Shown: piece by piece, positions 18,161 to 30,428 of the stretch
Layout of the letters: each line of letters opens with the position of its first letter
Numbering within the stretch: the first letter of the stretch is position 1
Assembly (NCBI RefSeq): GCF_022230885.1
Contig: NZ_JAKGCT010000004.1
Location: 1,550,001-1,614,000, forward strand
Direction: 5' to 3'
Length of the DNA: 64,000 nucleotides
Source: Paenalcaligenes niemegkensis
Lineage (GTDB): Bacteria > Pseudomonadota > Gammaproteobacteria > Burkholderiales > Burkholderiaceae_B
Made by a program: the position numbers and the translations under genes
Notes under the pieces: generated by a model
The model's database searches: none
Told to the model about the DNA's origin: nothing
What the model saw: only the letters and a program-made list of their open reading frames with translations

Positions 18161-20419
18161 CTACTCGCGAATACAATCTACGTAGTAGCGAAGATCGCCC
18201 CTATCATCGATATCCTGAGCAAGCCCGTGCACATAAGTCTCGAAGCCTGGGAACTGCGCATTGAACTCGCGTGCAAATTGCAGATAATCAACAATCATGC
18301 GATTAAAGCGCTCGCCGGGTATCAACAGCGGAATACCGGGTGGATACGGCGTCAGCAATACGCCCGTGACACGGCCCTCAAGATCATCAATGGTGACACG
18401 CTCGATTTCCCGATGAGCCATTTTGGCATAGGCGTCTGAAGGCTTCATCGCTGGCACCATATCGCTTAAATACACTTCGGTGGTCAAGCGGGCCAAGTCG
18501 TATTTGCGGTAAACCTCGTGAATACGCTGGCACAGGTCGCGCAAGCCAAACTGCTCGTAGCCGGGCTGGGTCTTGCAGAAGTCTGGCAAGATGCGCCATA
18601 GCGGCTGATTGCGGTCGTAGTCGTCTTTAAATTGCTGCAACGCAGTCAGAAGAGTATTCCAGCGCCCCTTGGTGATGCCAATGGTGAACAAGATGAAGAA
18701 AGAATACAAACCGGTTTTCTCGACCACCACGCCATGCTCGGCCAGGTACTTGGAAACCAATGCAGCAGGAATTCCAGTTTCGGCAAAGGTTCCAGAAATA
18801 TCCAGACCTGGTGTGACCACCGTAGCCTTGACTGGATCCAGCATGTTGAAACCATCAGCCAGTTCGCCAAAACCATGCCATTCATCGCCTGACTCAAGCA
18901 ACCAGTCTTCGCGTTGTCCTATGCCGTCGCTAACCAGCTGATCGGGGCCCCAGACCTTGAACCACCAGTCGTCATCACCGAACTCGGAGTCAACCTTGCG
19001 CATGGCGCGTCGGAAGTTCAGGGCTTCCTTGATACTTTCTTCGACCAGGGCCGTGCCACCCGGAGGCTCCATCATGGCCGCTGCCACATCACAGGAAGCA
19101 ATGATTGCGTACTGGGGTGACGTTGAGGTGTGCATCAGATAGGCTTCGTTAAAAACGTTGCGATCTAGCTTGCGCTCTTCTGCATCCTGCACTGTGATTT
19201 GCGATGCCTGCGACAGTCCGGCCAGCATCTTATGCGTGGAGTGCGTTGCGTACACCATGGTGTTCTTGCTGCGCGGCCGGTTTGGGCCTATGGCATGCAT
19301 GTCTTTATAGAACTCGTGAAACGCCGCATGGGGAAGCCAGGCCTCGTCAAAGTGCAGTGTTTCAAGCGTATCGCTAAGCTCATTTTTAATTTGCTCAACG
19401 TTATAGATGACGCCGTCGTAGGTACTTTGCGTGAGCGTCAGGATACGTGGCGTTTTATTCGGCACCAAACTGGCAAAAGGATTGGCCTCGATTTTTCGCT
19501 TGATACTTTCTGGCGAAAACTCTTCGAGCGGGATTGGGCCAATAATACCCAGGTGATTACGCGTAGGACGTAAAAACACGGGGATAGCACCCGTCATGGT
19601 GATGGCGTGCAGAATTGACTTATGGCAGTTGCGATCCACCACCACGATATCGTTATTGGCAACGTTCGCGTGCCAGACAATCTTGTTCGAGGTAGAGGTG
19701 CCGTTGGTGACAAAAAAGCAGTGATCGGCATGAAAAATACGTGCGGCGTTAATTTCAGCTTCGGCCACCGGACCAGTATGGTCAAGCAATTGCCCCAGCT
19801 CGTCTACCGCATTGCACACATCGGCGCGCAGCATATTCTCACCAAAAAACTGATGAAACATTTGGCCTACCGGGCTTTTCAAGAACGCTACGCCCCCTGA
19901 GTGCCCTGGACAATGCCACGAATACGACCCGTCTGACGCATACTTTACGAGTTCGCGGAAAAAAGGTGGCGCCAAACTTTCGAGGTAGGACCGTGCCTCG
20001 CGAATAATATGCCGGGCGACGAACTCAGGCGTGTCTTCAAACATATGAATGAAGCCATGCAGCTCACGCAGAATGTCGTTGGGAATGTGCTGGGATGTAC
20101 GGGTCTCGCCGTACAGATAAATAGGAATGTCTTCGTTGCGGAAACGAAGCTCGCCAATAAAAGCACGTAAGTTCTTGATGATAGCGGCAACGTCTTCCGG
20201 CGAGTCGACATCGAACTCTTCGTCGTCGATTGACAATACAAAGGCACTGGCACGACTTTGCTGTTGTGCAAAAGAACTAAGGTCACCGTAACTGGTGACC
20301 CCTAGAACCTCGACTCCTTCGGCTTCTATGGCATCGGCTAATGCTCGTATGCCCAGGCCTGAGGCGTTCTCAGAACGGTAATCTTCGTCAATAATGACGA
20401 TCGGAAAACGAAATTTCAT
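18161..20419 (-). CDS. Ornithine/lysine/arginine decarboxylase (PLP fold type I)
   Basis: A 752-residue bacterial amino-acid decarboxylase of the AdiA/CadA/SpeF type. An N-terminal response-regulator-like wing domain (about 1-130) precedes the PLP domain with SWHCPGHSGGVAFLKSP, FFVTNGTSTSNKIV, FDEAWLPHAAF and the cofactor lysine in YATHSTHKMLAGLSQ (about residue 385). The C-terminal domain carries LTPYPPGIPLLIPGERF. It makes a polyamine or agmatine, either for acid resistance or polyamine synthesis; which of the three substrates cannot be read with certainty, though this subgroup in Bordetella relatives is annotated as arginine/lysine/ornithine decarboxylase. It starts 10 bases after dcd, suggesting one transcript. 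Confidence 0.92.
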   Translation of the reverse strand: MKFRFPIVIIDEDYRSENASGLGIRALADAIEAEGVEVLGVTSYGDLSSFAQQQSRASAFVLSIDDEEFDVDSPEDVAAIIKNLRAFIGELRFRNEDIPIYLYGETRTSQHIPNDILRELHGFIHMFEDTPEFVARHIIREARSYLESLAPPFFRELVKYASDGSYSWHCPGHSGGVAFLKSPVGQMFHQFFGENMLRADVCNAVDELGQLLDHTGPVAEAEINAARIFHADHCFFVTNGTSTSNKIVWHANVANNDIVVVDRNCHKSILHAITMTGAIPVFLRPTRNHLGIIGPIPLEEFSPESIKRKIEANPFASLVPNKTPRILTLTQSTYDGVIYNVEQIKNELSDTLETLHFDEAWLPHAAFHEFYKDMHAIGPNRPRSKNTMVYATHSTHKMLAGLSQASQITVQDAEERKLDRNVFNEAYLMHTSTSPQYAIIASCDVAAAMMEPPGGTALVEESIKEALNFRRAMRKVDSEFGDDDWWFKVWGPDQLVSDGIGQREDWLLESGDEWHGFGELADGFNMLDPVKATVVTPGLDISGTFAETGIPAALVSKYLAEHGVVVEKTGLYSFFILFTIGITKGRWNTLLTALQQFKDDYDRNQPLWRILPDFCKTQPGYEQFGLRDLCQRIHEVYRKYDLARLTTEVYLSDMVPAMKPSDAYAKMAHREIERVTIDDLEGRVTGVLLTPYPPGIPLLIPGERFNRMIVDYLQFAREFNAQFPGFETYVHGLAQDIDDRGDLRYYVDCIRE

Positions 20420-20429
20420 GCCACAGCTC

Positions 20430-20993
20430 CTAGGTGCGAGGCAGGGTTACACCGGTTTGACCTTGGTATTTGCCACCACGATCACGGTAAGACACTTCAC
20501 AGACTTGGTCGCCGCCTATAAACAGCATCTGTGCACAACCTTCTCCGGCATATATTTTTGCGGGCAAAGGAGTGGTGTTCGAAAACTCGAGCGTTACATG
20601 ACCTTCCCACTCGGGCTCAAGCGGTGTCACATTTACGATAATGCCGCAACGGGCATAGGTACTTTTACCCAGACAAATTGTCAGCACATCGCGGGGAATA
20701 CGAAAATACTCGACCGTACGCGCCAAGGCAAACGAATTAGGCGGAATAATGCAGACGTCCCCCACAAAATCAACGAATGAGCCTTCGTCGAAATTCTTGG
20801 GGTCCACAATAGTGGAGTTGATGTTGGTGAAAATCTTAAATTCATTAGCGCAACGTACATCGTAACCGTAGCTGCTGGTGCCATAGCTGACAATTTTACG
20901 GCCATCGATAGAGCGGACCTGACCGGGCTCGAAGGGTTCGATCATACCTTGCTCTGAGTGCTGGCGTATCCAGCGATCACTTTTAATACTCAT
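20430..20993 (-). CDS. dcd: dCTP deaminase
   Basis: Deaminates dCTP to dUTP for thymidylate synthesis. The 187-residue protein matches the trimeric dUTPase-fold family along its length: [52 protein letters not shown] and [30 protein letters not shown] with the catalytic glutamate in this last segment. It lies directly upstream of the decarboxylase gene. Confidence 0.96.
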   Translation of the reverse strand: MSIKSDRWIRQHSEQGMIEPFEPGQVRSIDGRKIVSYGTSSYGYDVRCANEFKIFTNINSTIVDPKNFDEGSFVDFVGDVCIIPPNSFALARTVEYFRIPRDVLTICLGKSTYARCGIIVNVTPLEPEWEGHVTLEFSNTTPLPAKIYAGEGCAQMLFIGGDQVCEVSYRDRGGKYQGQTGVTLPRT

Positions 20994-21075
20994 GGGTACC
21001 TCTTAAGCGTAAGGCGCTATTTTATTCACTTAATTGAAGATTGCGACAGCAAAGCGCAAATTTGTCGTAATAGTT

Positions 21076-24000
21076 TTATTCATCACGGGAGAACCAACGA
21101 TAAATCAAGGCTAAACCATTAACGGTTCCTGCGCTGACCTCAGCAGTCAGTCCGCGGGCAAGCCGATAGCTTGCACGACCAACAGTACCTGTATCGGACA
21201 AGGCTTGCTGCGCACTAAGGGTAATATCAGCACTTATCTGCTTGGTGATCTGTAAAAACTGCCGTTCGACGTCGCTGGTAGACGCATCGAGGCCGCTGAC
21301 GGTACTTTCGACTGGCAAAATACTACCTGCACTACCCAGTTCTCCGGAACGCATCGCGACTTCATCAATGCCAAACTGTCGGTAAAACGGCTCGTCACCC
21401 CCAGGAACGATGAGCCCACTGAAAATAGCAACGCCATATCGCCTGATGAATCATCTGAGCCATGACCAAACAGCAACCATGATAGTTTCTCTACATGGTC
21501 TACATCGGGATATGAAACCAGATCAATCTTCGGTTTGCGTGCCGTACCCACCACTTTAACACCGGCTTGTACCGCAAGTCCGGTTCTTAAGGCTTCAATG
21601 TCCAGGATAGGATTGGCGATGTCGCCCTGGAAAGTAATAGTACCGCGACGCAGCTGCAAGCGCTGCCCGTATTGTTCTATTGCCCCTCCACGGGTGCTTA
21701 GCGCGCCTACCCCCGTAAGCGCACCATCAGCCATTGAAACCCGCAGTTGACCTACCAGCCCGGAGTTCACACCGTAGCCCGTTAAATAAAAACGTCTCCC
21801 CAGGTCGAGATCAAGATCAATGGTGATATCGGTGGGGGCCTCGACGTCGTCATCGTTTAGGGTTTCTCCTGCCCGTAGAATGACAATATCGCCATCGATA
21901 GTCGGGATCCCCCCAGCATATCCAGATTGAACCACCCTGCATCGGCCACGATCTTTCCGCTTAGCGCAATATGAGGCAATACGATATTGGCATTTAGCTT
22001 GCCTGTGACCATGGCGTAACGGTCGGCACGCTGCAAAATAGGATAACGGTGCAGGTCAGCTACAAACTGCCCGGTAGATTCCCGTAAATTCCACTGCCCC
22101 GTCAGCGTGAGGCTACCACCTTGCGCATCGGGATCTTCACTTACCCAGGTCGCTGTGCGCCATTCTTTAGGCTCGACCCGCAACACGGCCGGAAAATACA
22201 ACCGGTCGAGAACAAACACATCGTTATCCAGACGAGCTTCAAGAGTGCCATCCAACAGACGGATCCCATCATCCAGACGTGTTAAGCGTAAATTGTCGCC
22301 GCGTATGTGACCCTGACTTGTAAAGTCGCCATTGGTGCGCAGCTCAAGGTTCAGGTCGGCGTCTAAGGTACCGCCAAGCTCCATGGCATCGCCCAAGAAC
22401 AGGCTGGTCCAGCCCAGATCGTCGATATCGGCTTTAAGGTTCGCCTGGATTATGTCAGACTCCAGCACATGAAAGCTCCGGTCAGCACTGTAGCGCAAAA
22501 TGCTCTCGACTTTGCCTTCAATGCGTCCCATCTCTTGCGTTTCCGCCACCAGGCTGGCGTTTACCTGACTGTTAGAACCACTGCCGGGCGTGATCTTCAC
22601 CGTCAGGAAGAGATCATTTAAACCTAATGGAAAAGCAGGTTCAGCCGGGACCATGATATCGCCCGAGATACGCTTTACGTTTAGCGTCCCTGCCAAGGCT
22701 TGTTTAAAGCTCAAGTTCCAGTCAAGGCCAATAACCAAATCCGCCAGCGGTGCTGGGGCGGTTCGCCGATCTTTTACGCCACCTTGCTGTTCCTGAACCT
22801 CGTCCATACCCAGCTTTTTACGTAGCAAGGCGATTCTGGCGGGAGCAATAGCGATAGGGTCGATACTGCCTTGGGTTTGCCAGCCCTCGTCGTCATAACT
22901 GGATCCGCCGTGGTCCAGCACGAACCAGTTCTGGTTATCGAGCGAAGTTTGTAAACGCAGCGGGGCCACAGACAATGAAAGGCCTTTATCAGGCGTGGGA
23001 AGGGCCAGGCTCAAATCGAATGGCCCCAAGGCCGCCACCGCAATGCCTGCGTGGTTAACAACAAGCTCGGACACTGACCCTTTCCACTGGGCGGGCTGTG
23101 AATCAGAAGCCGGCCTAAACTCGCCGCTGGCCTGCACGGCTGCCTCAACCTTACCCTCCCCCACCGTGCCAGTGTTCTCCGGCGTCAAGGCGTACTCTAC
23201 ATTGAGATCGACAACGTGCCTGAGTATCGAGCCGCTAACCGTCCCCCCGGCGTTCAGCGCACCGATTTCTGACAGAGCCTCGCTGACCTGAGCTAATGCA
23301 GGAGCATCGATATTGATAGTGAGCTGATCATCGCTCTGCCCCAGCTTCCCTTTGAGTTCTACCAGGTTAGAGCCTAAACGCAGCGACACATCGCTGTCGT
23401 TCAAGATATAACCCAGCCAGAACGGCACACCGGCCTCGACCTCGTGCAAGTCAAGATCGACCCTGGCATGGCCCGCCAGCGTTTGCTGATTCCATGACGT
23501 AGGCTCGGCAATGTCCAGGTCCAGTTTAAGCGTACGTGGAGTGAAGCCTTCGGATAACAGCACATCATAGGTGCCATCAGCGCTAATAACTGCCGGCAAG
23601 GACTCGTCTGCCAGCAACGCCCCCACATTTATATTCTTGCTATGCAAACTGCCTCGTACCCGATCAAAGGCCGTGCCGTCGATGATTTCCTGAGCCCAGT
23701 CCAGGTCTACCTCAAGCGCTGTGTCCTCGCCTAAGCGTATTGCGATCTGAGTATCACGCAACGGAAATGCTGCAGTCGGTGCCGCGTTCAGCTTTCCATT
23801 GATAGAAATGCCCTGGCCTTCCCCTGCCAGAGCGACCTGAAGGGAATCCAGAGAGCCTTGCACTGTCGTTTGCAAGCTGAAGGCACAATACTGTTCGTCA
23901 GTATTGGTTTCTTCAATGAGCTGCTCAAGCTCTGCAAAGTCTGCTTCCCCTTGCCCTGTTTCAAGGGGAGGCGTGGCTGATGCTGATGCCGGCGTCGATG

Positions 24001-24736
24001 CGGGCCCGGAGGGCACTACTTCCTTCGGCGTGCTTACATTAAGACCTGGCAAATAACGGTCGGCGCACAGCATTGAGTCGGCGTTAGTGCCGTATGCCTT
24101 GACCTGCAGCTCAGCGGACATGGGCCAGGGTGCCTCAAATGCATCCAACACCACTGTTGCCTGCGCTTGTGCATGAATCTCTTCGTAGCCAACGTCAAGA
24201 TGATGAATGTGGGCGATACCCTGATTGTCCCCGAGGGTGAGGTCGCCAACCAGATCGGCCACCGTAATGGGCAAAGGTTCACCTTGCTGGACAAGGTTTA
24301 GCTCGCCCAGGGCCAGACGGTCAATCTGAATGCTGACCGGCAAGGCCGGCATTTTGAAGGGCTCGCCATCCGGCTCAGACTCACCATCCAGGCGCAAGGA
24401 CAGACGATCCACCGAGAGCTCGTGGACGTGTAGCTGACTGTTCCACAAAGCCTTCCAGTCAACACGCAACGCTAAATTGCTAAGCGAGATAGAGGTATCA
24501 GGTAAATTGGCTTCGAAGCTGCCTACTTGCAAACCCTCCCAGATGTTGCCACGAATGTCCCGACTTTCTCCGTCCAGTTGATGTGCAGCAGTACGAATCA
24601 GCCACTGGGCGCCTGTTTCAGTTGATAGCAGCCAATACAGGAAACCACTGACCGTAAGCACAAGCAGTACGAGCAGTGGCCCGAGCCATATAAAAAAACG
24701 CCGGAGAAAGTTTTTTTGGGACGGCTCAAAACGCAA
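21076..24736 (-). pseudogene. tamB: TamB translocation/assembly factor, two frameshifts
   Basis: Large inner-membrane-anchored periplasmic protein (restored length 1220) that bridges to TamA for outer-membrane lipid or protein transport. An N-terminal helix (FIWLGPLLVLLVLTVSGFLYWLL) is followed by AsmA/DUF490-type beta-rich sequence and the conserved C-terminal domain (LRRGTITFQGDIANPILDIEALR; LSWLLFGHGSD; LTAEVSAGTVNGLALIYRWFSRDE). Two single-base deletions break the frame, in the G-runs (minus strand) at 21909-21914 and 21398-21402; with both restored the domain is continuous. The apparent TTG start overlaps the tamA stop. The lesions hit only homopolymers, so error is more likely than loss. 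Confidence 0.9.
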
Positions 24737-26494
24737 TTCCTAAATTAAAGTGCAATCGGATTCGTTTCTCTTTTTGCCCGTAGGCCAAGCTGACAAAGAA
24801 AGGGCCTGCGGGAGTACGAACGGCCGCACCAAGCCCGTAGCCAAGGTGTGGCGTCAAATCGCCAAAGGATTCGCCCGCATCGCCGACATCCACAAACCCT
24901 GTAATGCCATAGGTGCTGGTGATGTAATGGGTGTACTCGATACTGGCTACTGCCAAGGCTGGTGCGCCGATCACCGCCCGGCCCCGCTGCCTTCCAATGC
25001 TCTGGTAGCCATAGCCCCGAATGCTTCGTGCTCCACCCGTTCTGTAACCGAAGTCAGGCGGAACGCGATCGGTATTCGTCCACACCTTGCCCAGTTCACC
25101 TCTGAGTGTGAGCACATCATCGCCATTGACTGTCCACCAGTGCTGCGCCCTAACTCCGGCCCGATAAAACGGCTCTTGTTTGTCGATGGTTAAACCAGCG
25201 CCCAGCCCCAGGTCAATCAGATTACCTTTACGAGGATCGTAGACATCGTCGACATTACGCCGCAGCCACTGCCATGTACCAATGAACGAAGGCACCTCGT
25301 AGCGAGGCCCTCCGTCAATTTTCGTTTCGTCCCAGGCGGTAATCACGCTCCATTCAGTTTGGTAATCAACCCCGTCTCTATTTTGACGCTCTTGGCGTAA
25401 CTTCCAGCCCAGTGCCGCGCGAGTCGTGTCCAGCCCCTGAATATCTTCATGCTGGAACAAGACGCCCACGCTACTTTGATAGCCTTTGATGGTGGGGGGC
25501 AAATACAAATCCGAAAAAACCGCTGGCGATCTTTATCAACACCAATACCGGTTTCTGTCCAGACTGGCTGACCAAAGACAATATTTTGTCGGTAAAGACC
25601 CTCAACACGTACACCATGATCGCTATCAGCTCCCAGCGAACCCGTGAATCGTCGTGCGGGGGCTTCCGTTACCCGAACATTGACCGGAATTTCGACTTCT
25701 CCATCTGCCCGTACTTTCTGCTGGGACGGTTCACTATCAAGCGTTACAAAGGCCCCACGAAAAAAGGTGGTGCTTTGCAGGGCTTGCTGCCATTGGTCGA
25801 GCTTGTCCTGATCATAGGGATCGCCCGGCGAATAACGCACATATCGGTCAATAAGACTGCGCGGTACCCGTTTCAGACCCGAAGTGTTGAGTTCGCCCAT
25901 ACGAACGCGAGGCCCGCTCTGTACGTCTAGTTCGAGATCAGCCTTGGCCTCATCGGCTTGCACAATGGCACGAGTACGCTCGTAACGGGCAAAATAAAAA
26001 TCTTTGCTTTTTACATTGGTCAGTAGTTCCTGCTTGGCATCGGCCCAGCTATCGTTCAAGAAGATTTCGCCCTGCTGCAATGGCCAATCGGTGCGCAGAC
26101 CTTCGAGCCGCACCTTAAACTCCGGGTCGGTAATTTGCCCTCTGAACGTTAAATCGACTTTGTCTACGACAGTACGCTCACCCGCCTTGATAATAATATC
26201 CCAGCTTTCCTGCTCACCGAGTTGCCCCACTTCAAGAGTGACCACCGCATCGTAATAACCCTGCGTCTGCAGCGCCGAAACAGTGGCATCATGCGCACGC
26301 CGCCGAAGCCTGGAGACCTCGCTAAGATCTTGGTCTTCAGCAAGACGGGTAATGGCATCAACGGCGCGGTGAATCGAACGCAAAGAGACAGGCCCCACCC
26401 CACCCGGGTCAATAATGACCTCTGGAACTGCAGCCGCAGTCACGCCGTGACTGAACAACAAGCTAAGTACGAGCCAAGCTCTGCGGACAAACAT
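24726..26494 (-). pseudogene. tamA: TamA outer-membrane barrel (Omp85 family), one frameshift
   Basis: Omp85-family partner of TamB. The first frame gives a signal peptide (AWLVLSLLFSHGVTAAA), three POTRA domains (about 25-280) and the barrel start FTGSLGADSDHGVRVEGLYRQNIVFGQ. Restoring one base in the A-run at 25514-25519 (T-run on the coding strand) leads into the rest of the barrel, with YRTGGARSIRGYGYQSIG, the conserved loop-6 RGY motif, and the terminal strand LHFNLGIAF ending in aromatic Phe. Restored length 589. Downstream tamB overlaps by 11 bases. Confidence 0.9.
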
Positions 26495-26527
26495 AGTGAG
26501 TCAGTGCCTATGGGTCTCTGGATCAAT

Positions 26528-27613
26528 TTATAAAGGGCGAGGTACTACTTTGGGACGATGAGCAGAGGTATCAACAGGCAGTATCGCCACGTTGGCCGCC
26601 ACCCGGCTAGCGATGTCCTGATAAATTTTCGCTTCTTTACTATTGGGTGCAGCAATGACGGTAGGAACGCCCGAGTCGGTCTGGCTACGAATGCTCATGG
26701 CCAGCGGCAAGGCGCCCAGCCAGGGGACGCTGTATTGTTCGGCCATATCCCGTCCGCCGTGCTGCCCGAAAATGGCTTCCTCGTGCCCGCACTGGCTGCA
26801 AATATGCACTGACATATTCTCGACAATACCCAGCACAGGCACATCAACCTTCTGAAACATCTTCAACCCTTTGCGAGCGTCAGCCAAGGCCATGTCTTGC
26901 GGTGTAGTAACCACGATAGCTGCTGTTACTGGCACATTCTGCGAGAGAGTCAGGGCAATGTCGCCGGTACCTGGAGGCATGTCGACAATAAGGTAATCGA
27001 GATCCATCCAGGCCGTTTGTGTCAACAGCTGTGTCAACGCCTGCGTGACCATTGGCCCACGCCAGATAGCGGGAGAATCGTCGTCAATTAAAAAACCAAT
27101 GGAGTTGGCCTGTAGGCCATGCCCCACCATTGGAATCATCGTTTTGTTATCAACCGTTGTGGGTCTGCCACTTAAGCCCAGCATGATCGGTACGCTTGGT
27201 CCATAAATATCAGCATCAAGCAAACCGACACGTGCGCCCTGCATATGCAATGCCAAAGCCAGGTTTACTGACGTTGTACTTTTACCAACGCCGCCTTTAC
27301 CAGAAGCCACTGCAATAATATTGCGAATGTTAGGCATAGGACGCAGGCTAGGCTGCACAGCATGGGTCGCAACTTTCAGCCCAAGCTTTAACTCAGCCAA
27401 AGTGCCCCCAACTGAATTAATGGCTGCCTCTATACGCTCGCGTATGACACCGTCCGGGTCTAAGGTTGGGTAGCCGAGCTTTAGCTCTACACTTACCTTT
27501 TGACCTTCGGCCGTAATCGTGCAACGCTCTGGGCTGACATCCAGCTTTTTCCGCGTAAACGGGTCGGTAATATCACGTAGTGCATTTAGCACCATCACAG
27601 AATTCAAACTCAT
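26528..27613 (-). CDS. apbC: Iron-sulfur cluster carrier ATPase (Mrp/ApbC)
   Basis: Scaffold/carrier protein that moves Fe-S clusters to target enzymes. The 361-residue protein has an N-terminal MIP18-like domain (about 1-90, LNALRDITDPFTRKKLDV), then the P-loop ASGKGGVGKSTTSVNLALAL with the deviant Walker A, VGLLDADIYGPSVP, YLIVDMPPGTGDIALTL, and the cluster-binding CSQC in MSVHICSQCGHEEAIFG. It ends with a proline-rich basic tail. Two genes upstream of the BAM-like tamAB pair on the same strand, and divergent from the metG side. Confidence 0.95.
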   Translation of the reverse strand: MSLNSVMVLNALRDITDPFTRKKLDVSPERCTITAEGQKVSVELKLGYPTLDPDGVIRERIEAAINSVGGTLAELKLGLKVATHAVQPSLRPMPNIRNIIAVASGKGGVGKSTTSVNLALALHMQGARVGLLDADIYGPSVPIMLGLSGRPTTVDNKTMIPMVGHGLQANSIGFLIDDDSPAIWRGPMVTQALTQLLTQTAWMDLDYLIVDMPPGTGDIALTLSQNVPVTAAIVVTTPQDMALADARKGLKMFQKVDVPVLGIVENMSVHICSQCGHEEAIFGQHGGRDMAEQYSVPWLGALPLAMSIRSQTDSGVPTVIAAPNSKEAKIYQDIASRVAANVAILPVDTSAHRPKVVPRPL

Positions 27614-27712
27614 TAATAGGCCCTGCTCAAAATAATAACTACAATGTCCGTTAACAATAAGAATAGCGGATCATGGGGAATTTTTTTATCTAGAACTGTC
27701 ATACTTAACACT

Positions 27713-27997
27713 ATGCATACATTTAACCAGATTATCCGGGCTGTACTCTTCGCGCTACTAACTATTATCGGCATGATTATGGCCGTTATATTCATGGCGT
27801 CTACTGCTCTTGCCATTGCTATCCTGTATGTGGTTGCGCGCCTTAGTGGCCGACCCTTTGGCATAAAGTCATACTGGAATGGCCGCCGCCGCCCAAATCC
27901 GGCACAGGCCTTTCAACAGCGTACCCATGCTAACCGTCCCCAGGGGGCGGCTAAACGTCAAAATGTCAGTGACATCGAGATGCGGGAAATCAACTAA
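27713..27997 (+). CDS. Small two-helix inner-membrane protein, uncharacterised
   Basis: About 94 residues if the ATG at 27713 is used, or 117 from the GTG at 27644. A hydrophobic stretch covers nearly 40 residues (IIRAVLFALLTIIGMIMAVIFMASTALAIAILYVVARL), enough for two closely packed membrane helices, then a basic tail (YWNGRRRPNPAQAFQQR) expected in the cytoplasm. I prefer 27713 because the helix then follows a short N-terminus; neither start has a strong ribosome-binding site. I do not recognise a function. It lies between apbC and metG. Confidence 0.6.
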   Translation: MHTFNQIIRAVLFALLTIIGMIMAVIFMASTALAIAILYVVARLSGRPFGIKSYWNGRRRPNPAQAFQQRTHANRPQGAAKRQNVSDIEMREIN

Positions 27998-28206
27998 GCC
28001 TAATTTTTACCACAGCATCTGCTATGCTCACTCGTCTACCCTTGATCCCTTGAGGGATTAGGCTGGCAAAGTAGATGTGGCTCGCTGCTACATCCCCTTA
28101 CCATTTAGCTCTTCTGGTTTAAAATTTTCTTTGTGAACCGTCATCGCTATTGACGCTTTCGTACCAGAAACTCTTAAATTCGTTTTTTCCTCTCACCAAG
28201 AAGCAT

Positions 28207-30275
28207 ATGTCGCGCACGATATTCGTCACTACCGCCTTACCCTACGCCAACGGTTCTTTTCACATCGGCCACATCATGGAATACATCCAGGCTGATATTT
28301 GGGTTCGGTCAATGCGAATGTCGGGCCATACCGTGCACTTCGTAGGGGCTGATGACGCACACGGTGCGCCTATCATGCTGAAAGCCGAAGCTGAGGGAAT
28401 CAGCCCTGACGAACTCGTCGAACGCATTTCGGCCGAACGCCCCAAGTATCTAAACGGCTTTCATATCGAATTCGATCATTGGCACCGTACCAACTCGCCA
28501 GAAAACGTCAAGCTTTCGCAAGAAATCTATTGCCAGCTGCGCGATGCAGGCTTTATTGAAAGCCGTAGCATCGAACAATTCTACGATCCGGTCAAAGGCA
28601 TGTTTCTGCCTGATCGCTACATCAAGGGCGAGTGCCCTTCTTGCCACGCCAAAGACCAGTACGGTGACTCGTGCGAAGCCTGTAGTGCTGTTTACTCTCC
28701 AACAGAACTCATAGAGCCGTATTCAACGCTAACCAATGCACGGCCCGTGCTAAAAAGCTCGGATCACTTCTTTTTCAAGCTATCCGACCCGCGCTGCGTA
28801 AAGTTCTTGCAAGAATGGACCACCTCTAACGATCGTGCGGGACGCCCCCGCCTGCAATCCGAAGTGTTGGCCAAAACACGCGAGTGGCTAGGTACTGAAG
28901 AAGGTGACGAAGCTACCCTGAACGACTGGGACATCTCTCGCGATGCTCCTTATTTTGGTACGCCCATTCCTGATGCTCCAGGCAAGTTTTTCTACGTTTG
29001 GCTTGATGCGCCAGTCGGTTATCTGGCCTCGCTGAACGCGTACTGTAAAAAACAGAATATCGATTTCGATGCCTTGCTGGATCCTGCTGGCGACACCGAA
29101 CAAATTCACTTTATCGGTAAAGATATTGTGTATTTCCACGCCTTGTTCTGGCCAGCAATGCTGAAATTCTCCGGCCGTAAAACCCCTGACTCTTTGGCTG
29201 TGCACGGTTTCATCACGCTTAGCGGTGAGAAGATGTCCAAAAGCCGTGGCACCGGTATTTCTCCGCTGCGCTACCTTGATATCGGCATGGATGCAGAATG
29301 GATGCGCTATTACATCGCGGCCAAGCTTAATTCGCATGTCGAAGACCTGGATTTCAATCCTGACGACTTCGTGGCCCGGGTCAACAGCGACCTGATCGGC
29401 AAGTACGTCAACATCGCCAGTCGCGCGTCCAACTTCATCGCCAAGTACTTTGAAGGTACCCTGGGCTATGTGGGCGACACGGCAGAAATGAACAATCAGT
29501 TCAAAGCCGTGGCTAAGAAGGTTCAAAGTGACCTTGAGCTGCGTGAGTACGGCCGTGCCATACGTCAAGTCATGACATTGGCTGACACCATCAACCAGCA
29601 ATTCGACCAGGCTAAACCCTGGTTGCTGGCCAAAGACTGGTCCAACGCAGAGCAAAGCAGGAAAGACGCACTGCAAGATATCTGCTCGCGTGCCCTGGCA
29701 GGCTTCAAAGCCTTGTCAATCATGCTGGCACCTATCACTCCCACCCTGTCCAACCGTGTTGCTACTGAACTGTTCGGCCTCGACCGTGGCTTTTTGTGGT
29801 CTGATGCTGCCGAACTGCCTACAAAAATCTCTGCATTTAAACATTTGCTGCAACGCGTCGACTCTGAACAATTCGATGCGCTGTTCGAAGCCCCGCCCGA
29901 GCCAGTCGCAACACCTGGCGGCGAGGCTATTGCAGACACCATCGATATCAAAGACTTCGCCAAGCTCGACTTGCGTATTGCAAAAATCGTAGACTGCCAG
30001 CATGTGGAGGGGTCCGACAAGCTACTGCGCCTTGAACTCGATGCCGGTGAAGGCCGCCTACGCACCGTTTTCTCTGGCATCAAGTCGGCCTATTCACCCG
30101 ACGACCTGGTGGGCAAGCTAACCGTTCTGGTTGCCAACCTGGCCCCCGAAAAATGCGCTTTGGCGTGTCCGAAGGCATGGTGCTGGCAGCCAGCCACGCC
30201 GACGACAAGGTCGACTCAGGCCTTTATATTCTTGAGCCATGGCCGGGCGCGACACCGGGTATGCGCATCAGTTAA
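28207..30275 (+). pseudogene. metG: Methionyl-tRNA synthetase, C-terminal frameshift
   Basis: Charges tRNA-Met. The restored 689-residue protein has [18 protein letters not shown] (HIGH motif), zinc-binding [38 protein letters not shown] (KMSKS) and the C-terminal tRNA-binding/dimer domain ([16 protein letters not shown]). One base is missing at 30143-30153 (C-run and A-run), which turns [19 protein letters not shown] into an unrelated tail; the correct stop is at 30275. The gene is essential and the break lies only in the last 40 residues, so it is almost surely a sequence error or tolerated. The start ATG at 28207 fits the conserved N-terminus; upstream in-frame codons are not typical. Confidence 0.93.
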
Positions 30276-30306
30276 TACGTCATTTGCAACAGGTACAGCA
30301 AAAGGG

Positions 30307-30341
30307 GCCGATCATGACACGTGAAATGATCGGCTTTTCTT
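30307..30341 (+). terminator. Terminator after metG
   Basis: A perfect 9-bp stem GCCGATCAT / ATGATCGGC with a 10-base loop is followed by TTTTCTT. It lies 32 bases after the restored metG stop. Confidence 0.8.
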
Positions 30342-30428
30342 CGTCTGCGTAGATAAGATTTAACAAGCCGATTCCCCGGCAACACAACAGCCACTCAGCA
30401 TGCTATTTCAACCTCGCAAGGAAAACCC

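Noticed and set aside
28888-29676. A 262-codon frame antisense to metG
   Set aside because: metG is fully supported on the plus strand; the reverse frame is low-complexity shadow with no motifs.
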